Source of the DNA: Burkholderiaceae bacterium
GTDB lineage: Bacteria > Pseudomonadota > Gammaproteobacteria > Burkholderiales > Burkholderiaceae_C
Direction: 5' to 3'
DNA: 38,741 nt
NCBI GenBank assembly: GCA_016790515.1
Contig: JAEUOY010000092.1
Location: 1-38,741 of the forward strand
In this document: positions 1 to 12,610 of the stretch, in pieces
How positions within the stretch are numbered: the first letter of the stretch is position 1
Layout of the letters: every line of letters starts with the position of its first letter
Notes under the pieces: generated by a model
Databases searched by the model: none
Seen by the model: only the letters and a program-made list of their open reading frames with translations
Told to the model about the DNA's origin: nothing
Position numbers and translations under genes: made by a program

Positions 1-1
1 C

Positions 2-94
2 TCGCACCCGCTGCCGCCGAATGCGCTGAGCGACCCGACCTCGCTGCCGGCCTGGCATGCGCTGGCCGAGCACCTGATCGCCGACCCTGCCTGA
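2..94 (+). CDS. C-terminal end of an unidentified protein (partial)
   Basis: Only the last 30 codons of a reading frame are inside the window, ending in TGA at 92-94. The residues are rich in Pro, Ala and Leu (SHPLPPNALSDP...), and the composition is typical of a real high-GC gene. Too little is present to name a family. The next gene starts 36 bases downstream on the same strand. Confidence 0.5.
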   Translation, partial: SHPLPPNALSDPTSLPAWHALAEHLIADPA

Positions 95-130
95 ACCGCA
101 GTGCTAGCCTCGCCGGACCAGGAGGCGGGC

Positions 131-1303
131 ATGAAGGTCGTGGTCATCGGCGGCGGCGCGGTCGGATCGGCGGTGGCGCTGTTCCTGAAGCGGCTGGGCG
201 GCACGGCGGTGCAGGTGCAGGTGGTCGAGCCCGACCCCGCGCTGACGCGGTCGTCGTCGGCGCTGTCGGCGGGTTCGATCCGCCAGCAGTTCAGCAACCC
301 GGTCAACGTCCGGATGTCGGCCTTCGGCCACCAGGTCGTGTCGCAGGCCGCGCAGTGGCTGGCGGTCGACGGGGCGCCGGTGGAGGTCGGCTTCGTGCCC
401 GGTGCCTACCTGTTCTGCGCCGGCGCCGCGGGTGCCGACGTGCTGCAGCGCAACCATGCCGTGCAGCGCGAGGCCGGAGCCGACGTGGCGCTGCTGTCGC
501 CGGCCGAGCTGGCATCCTCGTTCCCCTGGCTGAACAGTGCCGACCTGGCGCTCGCCAGCCTGGGCGGGACTGGCGAAGGCTGGCTCGACGGCCAGGCCTT
601 CGCGCGGGCGCTGGCGGCCAAGGCCCGTTCGCTCGGCGCCCGGTGGCGGCGCGACCGGGTGCTGGGCCTGCAGCGTCGCGGCGCCCGGCTGGCGGCGGCC
701 CGACTCGCCGGCGGCGACACGCTGGACGCCGATGTCTTCGTCAACGCCGCTGGGCCGGCGGCCGCTGCGGTGGGGGCGCTCGCCGGGCTCGAGGTGCCGG
801 TGCGCGCGAGGCGGCGCACCGTGTTCGTGATGCGTTGCCCGGCAGCGCTGCCGCCCACGCCGCTGGTGGTCGATCCCTCGGGCGTGTGGTTCCGCAGCGA
901 AGGCGCCGGCTTCATCGGCGGCTGGTCGCCCGGGGCCGGCGACGCCGACCCCGACGACCTGCCGCTGGACCAGCCCGACCTGGCGCAGTTCGACGAACGC
1001 GTCTGGCCGGCGCTGGCCCACCGCGTGCCCGCCTTCGAGGCGCTGCGGGTGCAGCGCGCCTGGGCCGGCTACTACGAGGTGCACCCGCTGGACCACAACG
1101 CGCTGATCGGCCCGCACCCGGACTGCGCCAACTTCTGGCTCTGCAACGGGTTTTCCGGCCACGGCCTGCAGCACGCGCCGGCGGCCGGCCGCGGCCTGGC
1201 CGAACGGCTGCTCACCGGCGCCTGGCAGACGCTGGACCTGTCGGCGTTCAGCCCGCAGCGGGTGCTGGACGGGCGGCCCTTCGTCGAGCAGGCGGTGATC
1301 TGA
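131..1303 (+). CDS. FAD-dependent oxidoreductase, DAO superfamily (FOXRED1-like)
   Basis: This 390-residue flavoprotein is predicted to oxidise an amine or amino-acid type substrate in the cytoplasm. The N-terminus shows the dinucleotide-binding GGGAVG motif at residues 7-12, followed by a long strand that ends in an acidic residue (VVEPD). An SAGSIRQQFS segment follows the FAD motif, and a C-terminal GFSGHGLQHAPA block closes the FAD site; both are typical of FOXRED1-like and sarcosine-oxidase-like members of the DAO family. The ATG at 131 is preceded by AGGAGG and begins directly with the FAD strand. A GTG at 101 would add ten residues without any domain role, so I prefer 131. The true substrate cannot be read from sequence. 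The gene is convergent with the histidine kinase, with only one base between the stops. Confidence 0.85.
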   Translation: MKVVVIGGGAVGSAVALFLKRLGGTAVQVQVVEPDPALTRSSSALSAGSIRQQFSNPVNVRMSAFGHQVVSQAAQWLAVDGAPVEVGFVPGAYLFCAGAAGADVLQRNHAVQREAGADVALLSPAELASSFPWLNSADLALASLGGTGEGWLDGQAFARALAAKARSLGARWRRDRVLGLQRRGARLAAARLAGGDTLDADVFVNAAGPAAAAVGALAGLEVPVRARRRTVFVMRCPAALPPTPLVVDPSGVWFRSEGAGFIGGWSPGAGDADPDDLPLDQPDLAQFDERVWPALAHRVPAFEALRVQRAWAGYYEVHPLDHNALIGPHPDCANFWLCNGFSGHGLQHAPAAGRGLAERLLTGAWQTLDLSAFSPQRVLDGRPFVEQAVI

Positions 1304-1304
1304 C

Positions 1305-3761
<2,457 letters not shown>

Positions 3762-3821
3762 CGGTCGTCTCCTGCGCGGTCTGCTGCGCCGTCGGCTGCG
3801 CTGCCTGCCGGTCCGGGCCGT

Positions 3822-4532
3822 CTAGCGCGAGCCCGGCGCCGGCATCGCCGCGCCGAACTCGTCGATCGACCGCCCCTGCTGCGCCAGCAGCGCCTGCAGC
3901 GCCGGCAGCAGCGGACCCAGCCGTTCGTCGAGCACATCGCGGACGGTGTCGACGATCACCTGGGTCGCGCGCTCGATCTCGATGTTCAGCGCGTCGCCGA
4001 CCCGCCTGTCGCCGAAGGTGGTCATGCGCAGCGTCTCGGGGATCAGCCAGACCTCGAACCAGCACTCGCGCCGGTCGGCTTCGGCCACCGTCAGGCTGGC
4101 GCCGTCGACGCCGATGTAGCCCTTGGCGAAGACATAGCGCATGTGGCCGGGCGGCACGCCGATGCGCAGCACATGGTTGTTCTCGGGCCGGCGGATCGCC
4201 AGCAGCTGGCCGCGGCAGTCGACATGGCCGCTGAGCGGGTGGCCGCCGATCTCGGCGCCGTCCTTCGCCGCGCGCTCGACGTTCAGCCGGCTGCCGACCG
4301 CCAGCGCGCCCAGCGTGGTCAGCCCCAGGCTCTGCTGCATCACGTCGAAGGCCGCGCGGCCCGGCGCCGGCCGCGTGGTGACGGTCAGGCAGACGCCATC
4401 GCAGGCGACGCTGGCACCGATGGCCAGCGCGTCGTCGAACCCCGGCGGGAAGGCGAGCTCGAAGCTGCGCAGGCCGGGGCGGTCGGTGATCGCGGCCACC
4501 TGGGCCACGCCTTGAACAATGCCGGTGAACAT
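3822..4532 (-). CDS. ribE: Riboflavin synthase alpha chain
   Basis: This enzyme dismutates two molecules of 6,7-dimethyl-8-ribityllumazine to riboflavin and a pyrimidine that is recycled. The 236-residue protein starts with the family hallmark MFTGIVQG. It has two homologous lumazine-binding barrels (about 1-100 and 101-200): the first has CDGVCLTV and a GGHPLSGHVD segment, the second GVDGASLTV and a LIPETL block, followed by a C-terminal helix used in trimerisation. Its sequence pattern resembles the E. coli protein, and the C-terminus is somewhat longer. No other rib gene is adjacent, and I see no FMN riboswitch in the 96 bases upstream. It is divergent from the crotonase gene. Confidence 0.93.
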   Translation of the reverse strand: MFTGIVQGVAQVAAITDRPGLRSFELAFPPGFDDALAIGASVACDGVCLTVTTRPAPGRAAFDVMQQSLGLTTLGALAVGSRLNVERAAKDGAEIGGHPLSGHVDCRGQLLAIRRPENNHVLRIGVPPGHMRYVFAKGYIGVDGASLTVAEADRRECWFEVWLIPETLRMTTFGDRRVGDALNIEIERATQVIVDTVRDVLDERLGPLLPALQALLAQQGRSIDEFGAAMPAPGSR

Positions 4533-4628
4533 GGGTCGCTTGCGGGAATTGCGAGGCAGTCGCGCAGGTTACCAGCCGCGACGCCCCGGGGCGGCAGACT
4601 GGCGGGCCCGCCCTCCGGAGCCGCGCGC

Positions 4629-5420
4629 ATGACCCCAGCCGAGCACGACGCCGTGCAATGGACCACCGACGGCGCGGTGGCGACGATCACGCTGCACCGC
4701 CCGCAGTGCCGCAATGCGGTGGACGGCCCCACCGCGGCAGCGCTGCGCGAGGCGTTCGAGCGCTTCGAGGCCGACCCGGCGCTGGCCGTGGCGGTGTTCA
4801 CCGGCGGCGGCGGCCAGTTCTGCGCCGGCGCCGACCTGGCCGCGGTGGCCGACCCGGCGCGGCGCAACACCGTCACCGCCGACGGCAGCGGCCCCGGGCC
4901 GATGGGGCCGACGCGCAGGGCCTTGACCAAGCCGGTCGTCGCCGCGGTCGAGGGCCATGCGGTGGCCGGCGGGCTCGAGCTGGCGCTGATGTGCGACCTG
5001 CGGGTGGCCGCCCGCAGCGCGATCTTCGGCGTGTACTGCCGCCGCTGGGGCGTGCCGCTGATCGACGGCGGCACCGTGCGGCTGCCGCGCATCGTCGGCC
5101 AGTCCCGGGCGCTGGACCTGATCCTCACCGGCCGCGCCGTCGCTGCCGACGAGGCGCTGGCCATCGGCCTGGCCGACCGGGTGGTCGACGACGGCTGCGC
5201 GCTGGCCGAGGCACAGGCGCTGGCGCGGCAGATCGCCGGCTTTCCGCAGCAGTGCCTGCGCGCCGACCGGGCCTCGGCGCTGGCGCAGTGGGACTGGCCG
5301 CTGGACGAGGCGCTGCGGCGCGAAGGCGCCGGCGGCTTCGGCGCGCTGCAGGCCGAGGGCCTGTCGGGCGCGGCCCGCTTCGCCGCCGGCGCCGGGCGCC
5401 ATGGCGGGCCCGCCGGGTGA
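4629..5420 (+). CDS. Crotonase-fold protein (enoyl-CoA hydratase/isomerase family)
   Basis: This 263-residue protein has the crotonase fold that binds acyl-CoA thioesters. The oxyanion-hole signature is visible as FCAGADL (64-70) and GHAVAGGLELALMCDL (109-124), which contains the first catalytic Glu at about 118. The segment that normally supplies the second glutamate (FGxPEI) reads FGVYCR here (about 133-138), so that residue is missing. A genuine syn-hydratase would need it, so the reaction may be isomerase-, hydrolase- or decarboxylase-like instead. The LPRIVG block (152-157) is conserved. The start at 4629 gives a compact N-terminus (VQWTTDGAVATITLHRPQ); extending further upstream in this frame gives only low-complexity sequence. 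It is divergent from riboflavin synthase. Confidence 0.88.
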   Translation: MTPAEHDAVQWTTDGAVATITLHRPQCRNAVDGPTAAALREAFERFEADPALAVAVFTGGGGQFCAGADLAAVADPARRNTVTADGSGPGPMGPTRRALTKPVVAAVEGHAVAGGLELALMCDLRVAARSAIFGVYCRRWGVPLIDGGTVRLPRIVGQSRALDLILTGRAVAADEALAIGLADRVVDDGCALAEAQALARQIAGFPQQCLRADRASALAQWDWPLDEALRREGAGGFGALQAEGLSGAARFAAGAGRHGGPAG

Positions 5421-5472
5421 GATGGCGGACCTGGCGGGCGGCGGCGATACTGCGGCGCGAAGACCCCGCCCG

Positions 5473-6333
5473 ATGCCCGACCGACCCCGCCCGCCGAGAG
5501 AGCCCCGCCCGCGGGCCCCCTTCAGACTGAAGCACCCGAAGACGCTGGCGGCGCTGTTCGCGCTGGCCGGCGAGCCGGGCGAGCATTTCTACCGCGGCCT
5601 GATCGACGCCAGCTTCGAGCTGACGCCACGTGTCGCCCGCAACCCGAACCACTTGCGCAACGAGTGGAACCTGATGTCGGCTTTCGGCGCTGCCGCGCGG
5701 GCCCATGGCTACAACCTGCGCAACAACCTCGAACTGCTGGCGCTGGCCCAGCACCACGGCCTGCCGACACGGCTGATGGACGTCACGTCGGCATTCGGCG
5801 TGGCACTGTACTTCGCGGTCCAGACCGAGGCGCCCGATCGCGACGTGATCGTCTGGCGCATCGACATCGCCCGGATGATCGACGCGATGTGCCGCTGGTA
5901 CGGCCAGCGCTCGCCGTCCGGCAGCCCGGTGACCAGCGACTACACCGAGTTCCCGGCGCCACCCAGGCTGGTCGACGGCAGGCTGGTGCCGGTGGTCGCG
6001 AACCACGAGATCGACCAGGTGCTGGACGGCTACATGACCGACGGCAGCGAGGTTCGCCAACCGCCGTTGATCATCAGCACGCCGCACATCTCGCAGCGCA
6101 TCACCGCGCAGGACGCCAGCTTCCTGGTGCTCGACCCGCTCGGTGGCCCGCTGGGCCAGCAACTGCTGGCGCTCGACGCGCGGCAGGCGCTGACCGGCAT
6201 CGTGATCGGCCCGCCGCTGCGCGAGATGGTGCGCCAGCACCTGCGCACGATCGGGCTCGGTCGGCGGCTGCTGTTTCCCGACATCGACAACCTTGCGCGC
6301 GACCTGACCGAGCGCTACGCCGAGAACACCTGA
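5473..6333 (+). CDS. FRG-domain protein
   Basis: This is a 286-residue protein dominated by an FRG domain, named after its aromatic-Arg-Gly motif, seen here as FYRGL at 39-43. The second family motif, QHHGLPTRLMD (93-103), is intact. The biochemical role of FRG domains is not established; they occur on mobile elements and in stress or defence settings. There are no membrane segments. The first ~18 residues are Pro/Arg-rich and probably disordered. I chose the ATG at 5473 because the ATG at 5401 lies inside the preceding crotonase gene and would add only low-complexity residues. The next gene on the same strand is a NUDIX hydrolase 52 bases away, so they may be cotranscribed. Confidence 0.85.
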   Translation: MPDRPRPPREPRPRAPFRLKHPKTLAALFALAGEPGEHFYRGLIDASFELTPRVARNPNHLRNEWNLMSAFGAAARAHGYNLRNNLELLALAQHHGLPTRLMDVTSAFGVALYFAVQTEAPDRDVIVWRIDIARMIDAMCRWYGQRSPSGSPVTSDYTEFPAPPRLVDGRLVPVVANHEIDQVLDGYMTDGSEVRQPPLIISTPHISQRITAQDASFLVLDPLGGPLGQQLLALDARQALTGIVIGPPLREMVRQHLRTIGLGRRLLFPDIDNLARDLTERYAENT

Positions 6334-6385
6334 AGCCGCCGAGGCGCTGGACCCGAGGCAGCGCGGGCGCATATGCTCGGCGGCC

Positions 6386-6973
6386 ATGAAAAAGGTCATC
6401 CTCCATTCGAAGCGCCGCGTCTTCGACGGCTTCTTCAAGATCGACGAGGCTGAGCTGAGCTACGAGCGCTTCGACGGCCGCATGAGCCCGCCGCTGCGGC
6501 GGCTGTGCTTCGAGCGCGGTGACGCGGTGGCGGCGATCGTCTGGCACCGCGACCGCCAGCGCGTGCTGCTGGTCGAGCAGTTCAAGTACCCGGCCTGGGA
6601 AAAGGGTCCCGGCTGGATCGTCGAGACGATGGCCGGCATGATCGACGCCGGCGAGTCGCCCGAGGCCGCGCTGCGGCGCGAGCTGCGCGAGGAGATGGGC
6701 TACGACGCCGAGGCGGTCGAGCCGATCGCGAACTTCTACGTCTCGCCGGGCGGATCGTCCGAGCGCATCTTTCTCTTCTATGCCGAGGTCACCGAGGCCG
6801 GCCGCAACGGCCGTGGCGGCGGCGTCGAGGCCGAGGGTGAGGACATCGAGACCGTGGCGATGCCAATCGCCCAACTCGCCGAACTGCTGTGCAGCGGCGG
6901 CCTGCACGACGCCAAGACGATCATCGGCGTGCAATGGCTGCTGAACCGCCTGAACACGGCAGCGAAAGAGTGA
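6386..6973 (+). CDS. NUDIX hydrolase, ADP-ribose pyrophosphatase-like
   Basis: This 195-residue enzyme is predicted to cleave a nucleoside diphosphate linked to another group, most likely ADP-ribose or another ADP/GDP-sugar. The NUDIX box is complete at about 84-106: G84, E90, then REL at 98-100, EE at 102-103 and G105. The N-terminal region with YERFDG and VEQFKYP, and the C-terminal SPGGSSERI segment, fit the ADP-sugar pyrophosphatase (NudF/GDP-mannose) branch rather than MutT. A 7-bp hairpin follows the stop. It sits downstream of the FRG gene. Confidence 0.9.
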   Translation: MKKVILHSKRRVFDGFFKIDEAELSYERFDGRMSPPLRRLCFERGDAVAAIVWHRDRQRVLLVEQFKYPAWEKGPGWIVETMAGMIDAGESPEAALRRELREEMGYDAEAVEPIANFYVSPGGSSERIFLFYAEVTEAGRNGRGGGVEAEGEDIETVAMPIAQLAELLCSGGLHDAKTIIGVQWLLNRLNTAAKE

Positions 6974-6978
6974 TCGAG

Positions 6979-6996
6979 CGGGCATTTTGATGCCCG
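6979..6996. terminator. Hairpin after the NUDIX gene, possible terminator
   Basis: A perfect 7-bp inverted repeat CGGGCAT / ATGCCCG with a TTTG loop begins six bases after the NUDIX stop codon. It lacks a T-run on either strand, so it is either a weak terminator or an RNA 3'-end stabiliser. Confidence 0.4.
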
Positions 6997-7075
6997 TCAA
7001 GACCACGTCGACCAAACGGCCCTAGCTTGATGCCTCGGCCTGCCGCCGCGGGCCCGCCAAACCGGAGATGCCCGC

Positions 7076-7636
7076 ATGAGCCCGAACCCCGACACCGCCG
7101 GACCGCCCGGCGACCCGATCAGCGACTTCTCGCAGTGCCATGTCGGCATCACCAACAAGCTCCAAGCGCTGGCCGGGCTGCCGGCGCTGCTCGGTCCGGC
7201 CGCGCAGGCGCGCCGGCTCGCCGCCGAGTCGCTGGCCTTCTTCGCCGACGTGATCGACGAGCACCACGGGGCCGAGGAACGCGAGCTGTTTCCGGCGGTG
7301 CTGGCCAGCGCCACCAAGGGCGACGAGCGCAGCCGCGTGCAGGCGCTGGTGGAACGGCTGACCGCCGAGCACCGGCTGATCGAAGCGCAGTGGGCGCGGC
7401 TGGTCCCCGGCCTGAAGGCGGTGGCCAAGGGTCACGACTGCGATCTGGAGGCCGGCGCCGTGCAGCGGCTGGTCGACCTGTACCTGGCGCACGCAGCCTT
7501 CGAGGAGCAGGAGTTCCTGCCGCTGTCGCACACCATCCTCAGCCGCGACAGCAACCACCTGGCGGCGCTGGCCATCTCGGTGCACATGCGCCACACGGTC
7601 CCCGAGACGCTGGCGCGCTGGGGCCACCGGATCTGA
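7076..7636 (+). CDS. Hemerythrin HHE-domain protein
   Basis: This 186-residue helical protein is predicted to carry a non-heme di-iron centre that binds O2, NO or a related small molecule. Candidate iron ligands in helix order are H22 (QCHVGI), H63 and E68 (EHHGAEER), H99 (AEHRLIE), and H139 with E143 (AHAAFEEQEF), which follow the HHE pattern. There are no signal peptide or membrane segments, so it is cytoplasmic. The ATG at 7076 begins just before the helical domain. It lies upstream of the CO-sensing regulator on the same strand, 123 bases away; whether it belongs to CO or O2 physiology is unknown. Confidence 0.85.
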   Translation: MSPNPDTAGPPGDPISDFSQCHVGITNKLQALAGLPALLGPAAQARRLAAESLAFFADVIDEHHGAEERELFPAVLASATKGDERSRVQALVERLTAEHRLIEAQWARLVPGLKAVAKGHDCDLEAGAVQRLVDLYLAHAAFEEQEFLPLSHTILSRDSNHLAALAISVHMRHTVPETLARWGHRI

Positions 7637-7759
7637 CGGCGCGTGACGAATTGAGCCCCTGATCGGGGTTGTCGTGCTCCCGCCGGCCTGGCCGGCCATG
7701 GTTCAATCCTCGCGTCGCCCCGGTCGATCCGCATCGGCCCCGGCCGGAGGCCGAACCCG

Positions 7760-8527
7760 ATGGATCACCGAGCAACGCCCGTGTCGCCGCTGTACCTGCT
7801 GGAGCGCTTCGAGCCCGGCATCGTTCACCTGGACAACCAGCGCCGGGTGATCGGCATGAACGACTTCGCCCGCCGCGTGCTGCCGGTCGACCGGATGCAG
7901 CCGTTCGACCAGATGGTGCTGGACTTCCACCCCGACCGCTCGCGGCCCAAGGTCGAGTTCCTGCTCGACCAGGCCGGGCAGTGCCCGGTGGCTGCGCCGC
8001 CACCGATGACGATGATCATCAACATCCCCGAGCGGGTGCTGCTGATCAAGGTCTCGCGCACCAGCGACGCCGCATCGACGCCGACCGGCTACGTGCTGAT
8101 CTTCTACGACATCACCGAGGTCGTCGCCGCCAACGAGGAGACCCAGCCCAGCCGCAGCGATGCCCGCCGGCGGCTGCTGAAGATCCCCACCGTGGCGCAG
8201 AACCGCACCCTGTTCGTCGACGCCGACGACATCCTGTGCATCCGCTCCGATGGGCACTACACCCGGGTGGTCACCGCCAAGGGCAGCCAGTTCTGCAACC
8301 TGAGCATCGGCGACATCGAGACCCGGCTCGACCCCGAACACTTCATGCGGGTGCATCGCAGCCACCTGATCAACCTTCGCGCAGTACGCCAGCTGCAGCG
8401 CGACGACGGCCGGGTGGCGGTGCAGTTGAACGGCATCGTCGAGCCGATCGCGGTATCGCGCAGCAGTGCGGCCGCGCTGCTCGAGCGGCTGGGCGTGCCC
8501 GCCGGCGCCGCACCGGCGACACGTTGA
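7760..8527 (+). CDS. rcoM: RcoM: CO-sensing heme-PAS/LytTR transcriptional activator
   Basis: This 255-residue one-component regulator has an N-terminal PAS domain (about 10-125, ending FYDITEV) and a C-terminal LytTR DNA-binding domain (about 150-245, with HYTRVV and MRVHRSHLIN). In Paraburkholderia RcoM the heme is ligated by a His and a Cys, and a Met ligand is displaced by CO. From remembered alignment, the equivalents here are H57 in DFHPDRSRPK, C75 in GQCPV, and M85 ten residues later, just before INIPERVLLIKVS; the surrounding residues match closely. It lies directly upstream of the cox structural genes in the same direction, as expected for their activator. Three LytTR-type direct repeats lie in the 245-base gap before coxM. 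The ligand assignment is inference; the PAS-LytTR architecture is seen directly. Confidence 0.92.
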   Translation: MDHRATPVSPLYLLERFEPGIVHLDNQRRVIGMNDFARRVLPVDRMQPFDQMVLDFHPDRSRPKVEFLLDQAGQCPVAAPPPMTMIINIPERVLLIKVSRTSDAASTPTGYVLIFYDITEVVAANEETQPSRSDARRRLLKIPTVAQNRTLFVDADDILCIRSDGHYTRVVTAKGSQFCNLSIGDIETRLDPEHFMRVHRSHLINLRAVRQLQRDDGRVAVQLNGIVEPIAVSRSSAAALLERLGVPAGAAPATR

Positions 8528-8612
8528 TGCGGGTTCCCGGGCGCCCGTTCGGGTAAGTCCTGATTCGGTGTTTCCCCAGGGTTGCGGCGCTCTCGCCGGG
8601 CCCGCGCCGCCA

Positions 8613-8660
8613 CTCGTGCAGCAGGGTGGCGATTCGTGCGGCAGAACGCGCGCTTCGTGC
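8613..8660 (+). promoter_or_regulatory. Triplet of YTCGTGC direct repeats, candidate RcoM operator
   Basis: CTCGTGC at 8613-8619, TTCGTGC at 8633-8639 and TTCGTGC at 8654-8660 are spaced 20 and 21 bp apart, two DNA turns. LytTR proteins bind direct repeats with about this period, and RcoM sites are described as tandem TTnnnG elements, which TTCGTG fits. The triplet ends 112 bases before the coxM start. No clear -35/-10 pair is visible downstream of it. Confidence 0.6.
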
Positions 8661-8772
8661 GGAAACGGCCCGATCGACGCGGAATGACCCGACTGGCCTG
8701 TCGGGCACCGGCATGTCCGACGATGCGCGGGCCCTGTCCGGAGGGCTGCCGAGAACGCACCAGGAGACGCCG

Positions 8773-9633
8773 ATGATCCCCCCTGCCTTCGAATACCACG
8801 CGCCCCGCTCGGTGGGCGAAGCCCTGACCCTGCTCGGCACGCTGGGCGCCGACGCCAAGCTGCTGGCCGGCGGCCACAGCCTGCTGCCGATGATGAAGCT
8901 GCGCTTCGCCGCGCCGGCGCACCTGATCGACCTGAACCGCATCGAGGCGCTGCGCGGCATCCGCGAGGACGGCGCGACGATCGTGATCGGCGCGATGACC
9001 TGCGAGAACGACCTGATCGCCTCGCCGCTGCTGCAGGCCAAGGCGCCGCTGCTGCCCGAGGCGGCGCGCCAGATCGCCGACCCGCAGGTGCGCAACCGCG
9101 GCACCATCGGCGGCGACATCGCCCACGGCGACCCGGGCAACGACCACCCGGCGATCGCGCTGGCGCTGAACGCCGGCTTCACGCTGCAGGGCCCGAACGG
9201 CAGCCGGCAGGTGGCCGCCGACGACTTCTTCCTCGGCACCTACATGACGGCGATGGCCGAGGACGAGATCCTCACCGAGATCCGCGTGCCGGCGGCCGCA
9301 CCCGGCACCGGCTGGGCCTACGAGAAGCTCAAGCGCAAGACCGGCGACTGGGCCACCGCCGGCGCGGCGGTGGTGCTGCGCCTGGACGGCGGCGTGGTCG
9401 GCCAGGTGCGCATCGCCCTGACCAACGTCGCGCCGATGGCGCTGCGCGCGACCGACGCCGAGGCTGCCCTGCTGGGCCGCAAGCTCGACGACGGCGCGCT
9501 GCACGACGCCGCGGCCAAGGCGATGGCCGCCTGCGACCCGGCCGAGGACCTGCGCGGCGACCGCGACTACAAGACCGCGATGGCCGGCCAGATGGTCCGC
9601 CGCGCGCTGCAGCGCGCCGCCGCGCGCTGCTGA
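8773..9633 (+). CDS. coxM: CO dehydrogenase medium subunit, FAD-binding
   Basis: This 286-residue flavoprotein subunit of the (LMS)2 Mo-Cu CO dehydrogenase takes electrons from the iron-sulfur subunit and passes them to the acceptor. The two FAD motifs are AGGHS at 32-36 and TIGGD at 111-115, matching the positions known for Oligotropha CoxM (288 residues). The C-terminal helical domain is complete. The ATG at 8773 is preceded by AGGAG with proper spacing; an upstream in-frame ATG at 8626 would extend the protein through the putative operator and is rejected. It is the first structural gene of the operon, 26 bases before coxS. Confidence 0.96.
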   Translation: MIPPAFEYHAPRSVGEALTLLGTLGADAKLLAGGHSLLPMMKLRFAAPAHLIDLNRIEALRGIREDGATIVIGAMTCENDLIASPLLQAKAPLLPEAARQIADPQVRNRGTIGGDIAHGDPGNDHPAIALALNAGFTLQGPNGSRQVAADDFFLGTYMTAMAEDEILTEIRVPAAAPGTGWAYEKLKRKTGDWATAGAAVVLRLDGGVVGQVRIALTNVAPMALRATDAEAALLGRKLDDGALHDAAAKAMAACDPAEDLRGDRDYKTAMAGQMVRRALQRAAARC

Positions 9634-9659
9634 AACCGATTCGATCCCGGAGACAAGCG

Positions 9660-10151
9660 ATGGCCAAGAAACTGCTGAGCGTGAACATCAACGGCAAGAC
9701 GGTCGAGAAGGCGGTCGAGCCGCGCACGCTGCTGGTCCACTTCCTGCGCGAGGACTGCAGCCTGACCGGCGCGCACATCGGCTGCGAGACCAGCCACTGC
9801 GGCGCCTGCACCGTCGACATCGACGGCCGGTCGGTCAAGAGCTGCACCCATCTGGCGCTGCAGTGCGAAGGCTCCGATGTGCGCACGGTCGAGGGCCTGG
9901 CCCAGGGCGGCGTGCTGCATGCGGTGCAGGAGGGCTTCTACAAGGAGCATGGCCTGCAGTGCGGCTTCTGCACCCCGGGCATGCTGATGCGCGCCTGGCG
10001 CTTCCTGCAGGACAACCCCGACCCGACCGAGGACGAGATCCGCGCCGGCATGGCCGGCAACCTGTGCCGCTGCACCGGCTACCAGAACATCGTCAAGGCG
10101 GTGCAGTACGCGGCCGCCAAGCTGCGCGAGTCGCAGACCGCCACCGCCTGA
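9660..10151 (+). CDS. coxS: CO dehydrogenase small subunit, two [2Fe-2S] clusters
   Basis: This 163-residue electron-transfer subunit carries electrons from the Mo-Cu site in CoxL to FAD in CoxM. All eight cluster cysteines are present: C42, C47, C50 and C62 for the plant-ferredoxin-type N-terminal cluster, and C101, C104, C136 and C138 for the helical C-terminal cluster (GFCTPG and LCRCTGY). Length and spacing match xanthine-oxidase-family small subunits. A CGGAGA ribosome site precedes the ATG. It sits between coxM and coxL with gaps of 26 and 15 bases, so the three subunits are clearly cotranscribed. Confidence 0.97.
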   Translation: MAKKLLSVNINGKTVEKAVEPRTLLVHFLREDCSLTGAHIGCETSHCGACTVDIDGRSVKSCTHLALQCEGSDVRTVEGLAQGGVLHAVQEGFYKEHGLQCGFCTPGMLMRAWRFLQDNPDPTEDEIRAGMAGNLCRCTGYQNIVKAVQYAAAKLRESQTATA

Positions 10152-10166
10152 CCGGAGCACGAGACC

Positions 10167-12587
<2,421 letters not shown>

Positions 12588-12610
12588 CGATCGCCTGATC
12601 CGAGGACGAA

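Noticed and set aside
4533-4628. FMN riboswitch upstream of riboflavin synthase
   Set aside because: The gap is only 96 bases and shows none of the conserved RFN elements.
7655-7670. CCCC-TGATC-GGGG hairpin between the hemerythrin and rcoM genes as a terminator
   Set aside because: The stem is only four base pairs and no T-run follows, so it is not distinguishable from chance at this GC content.
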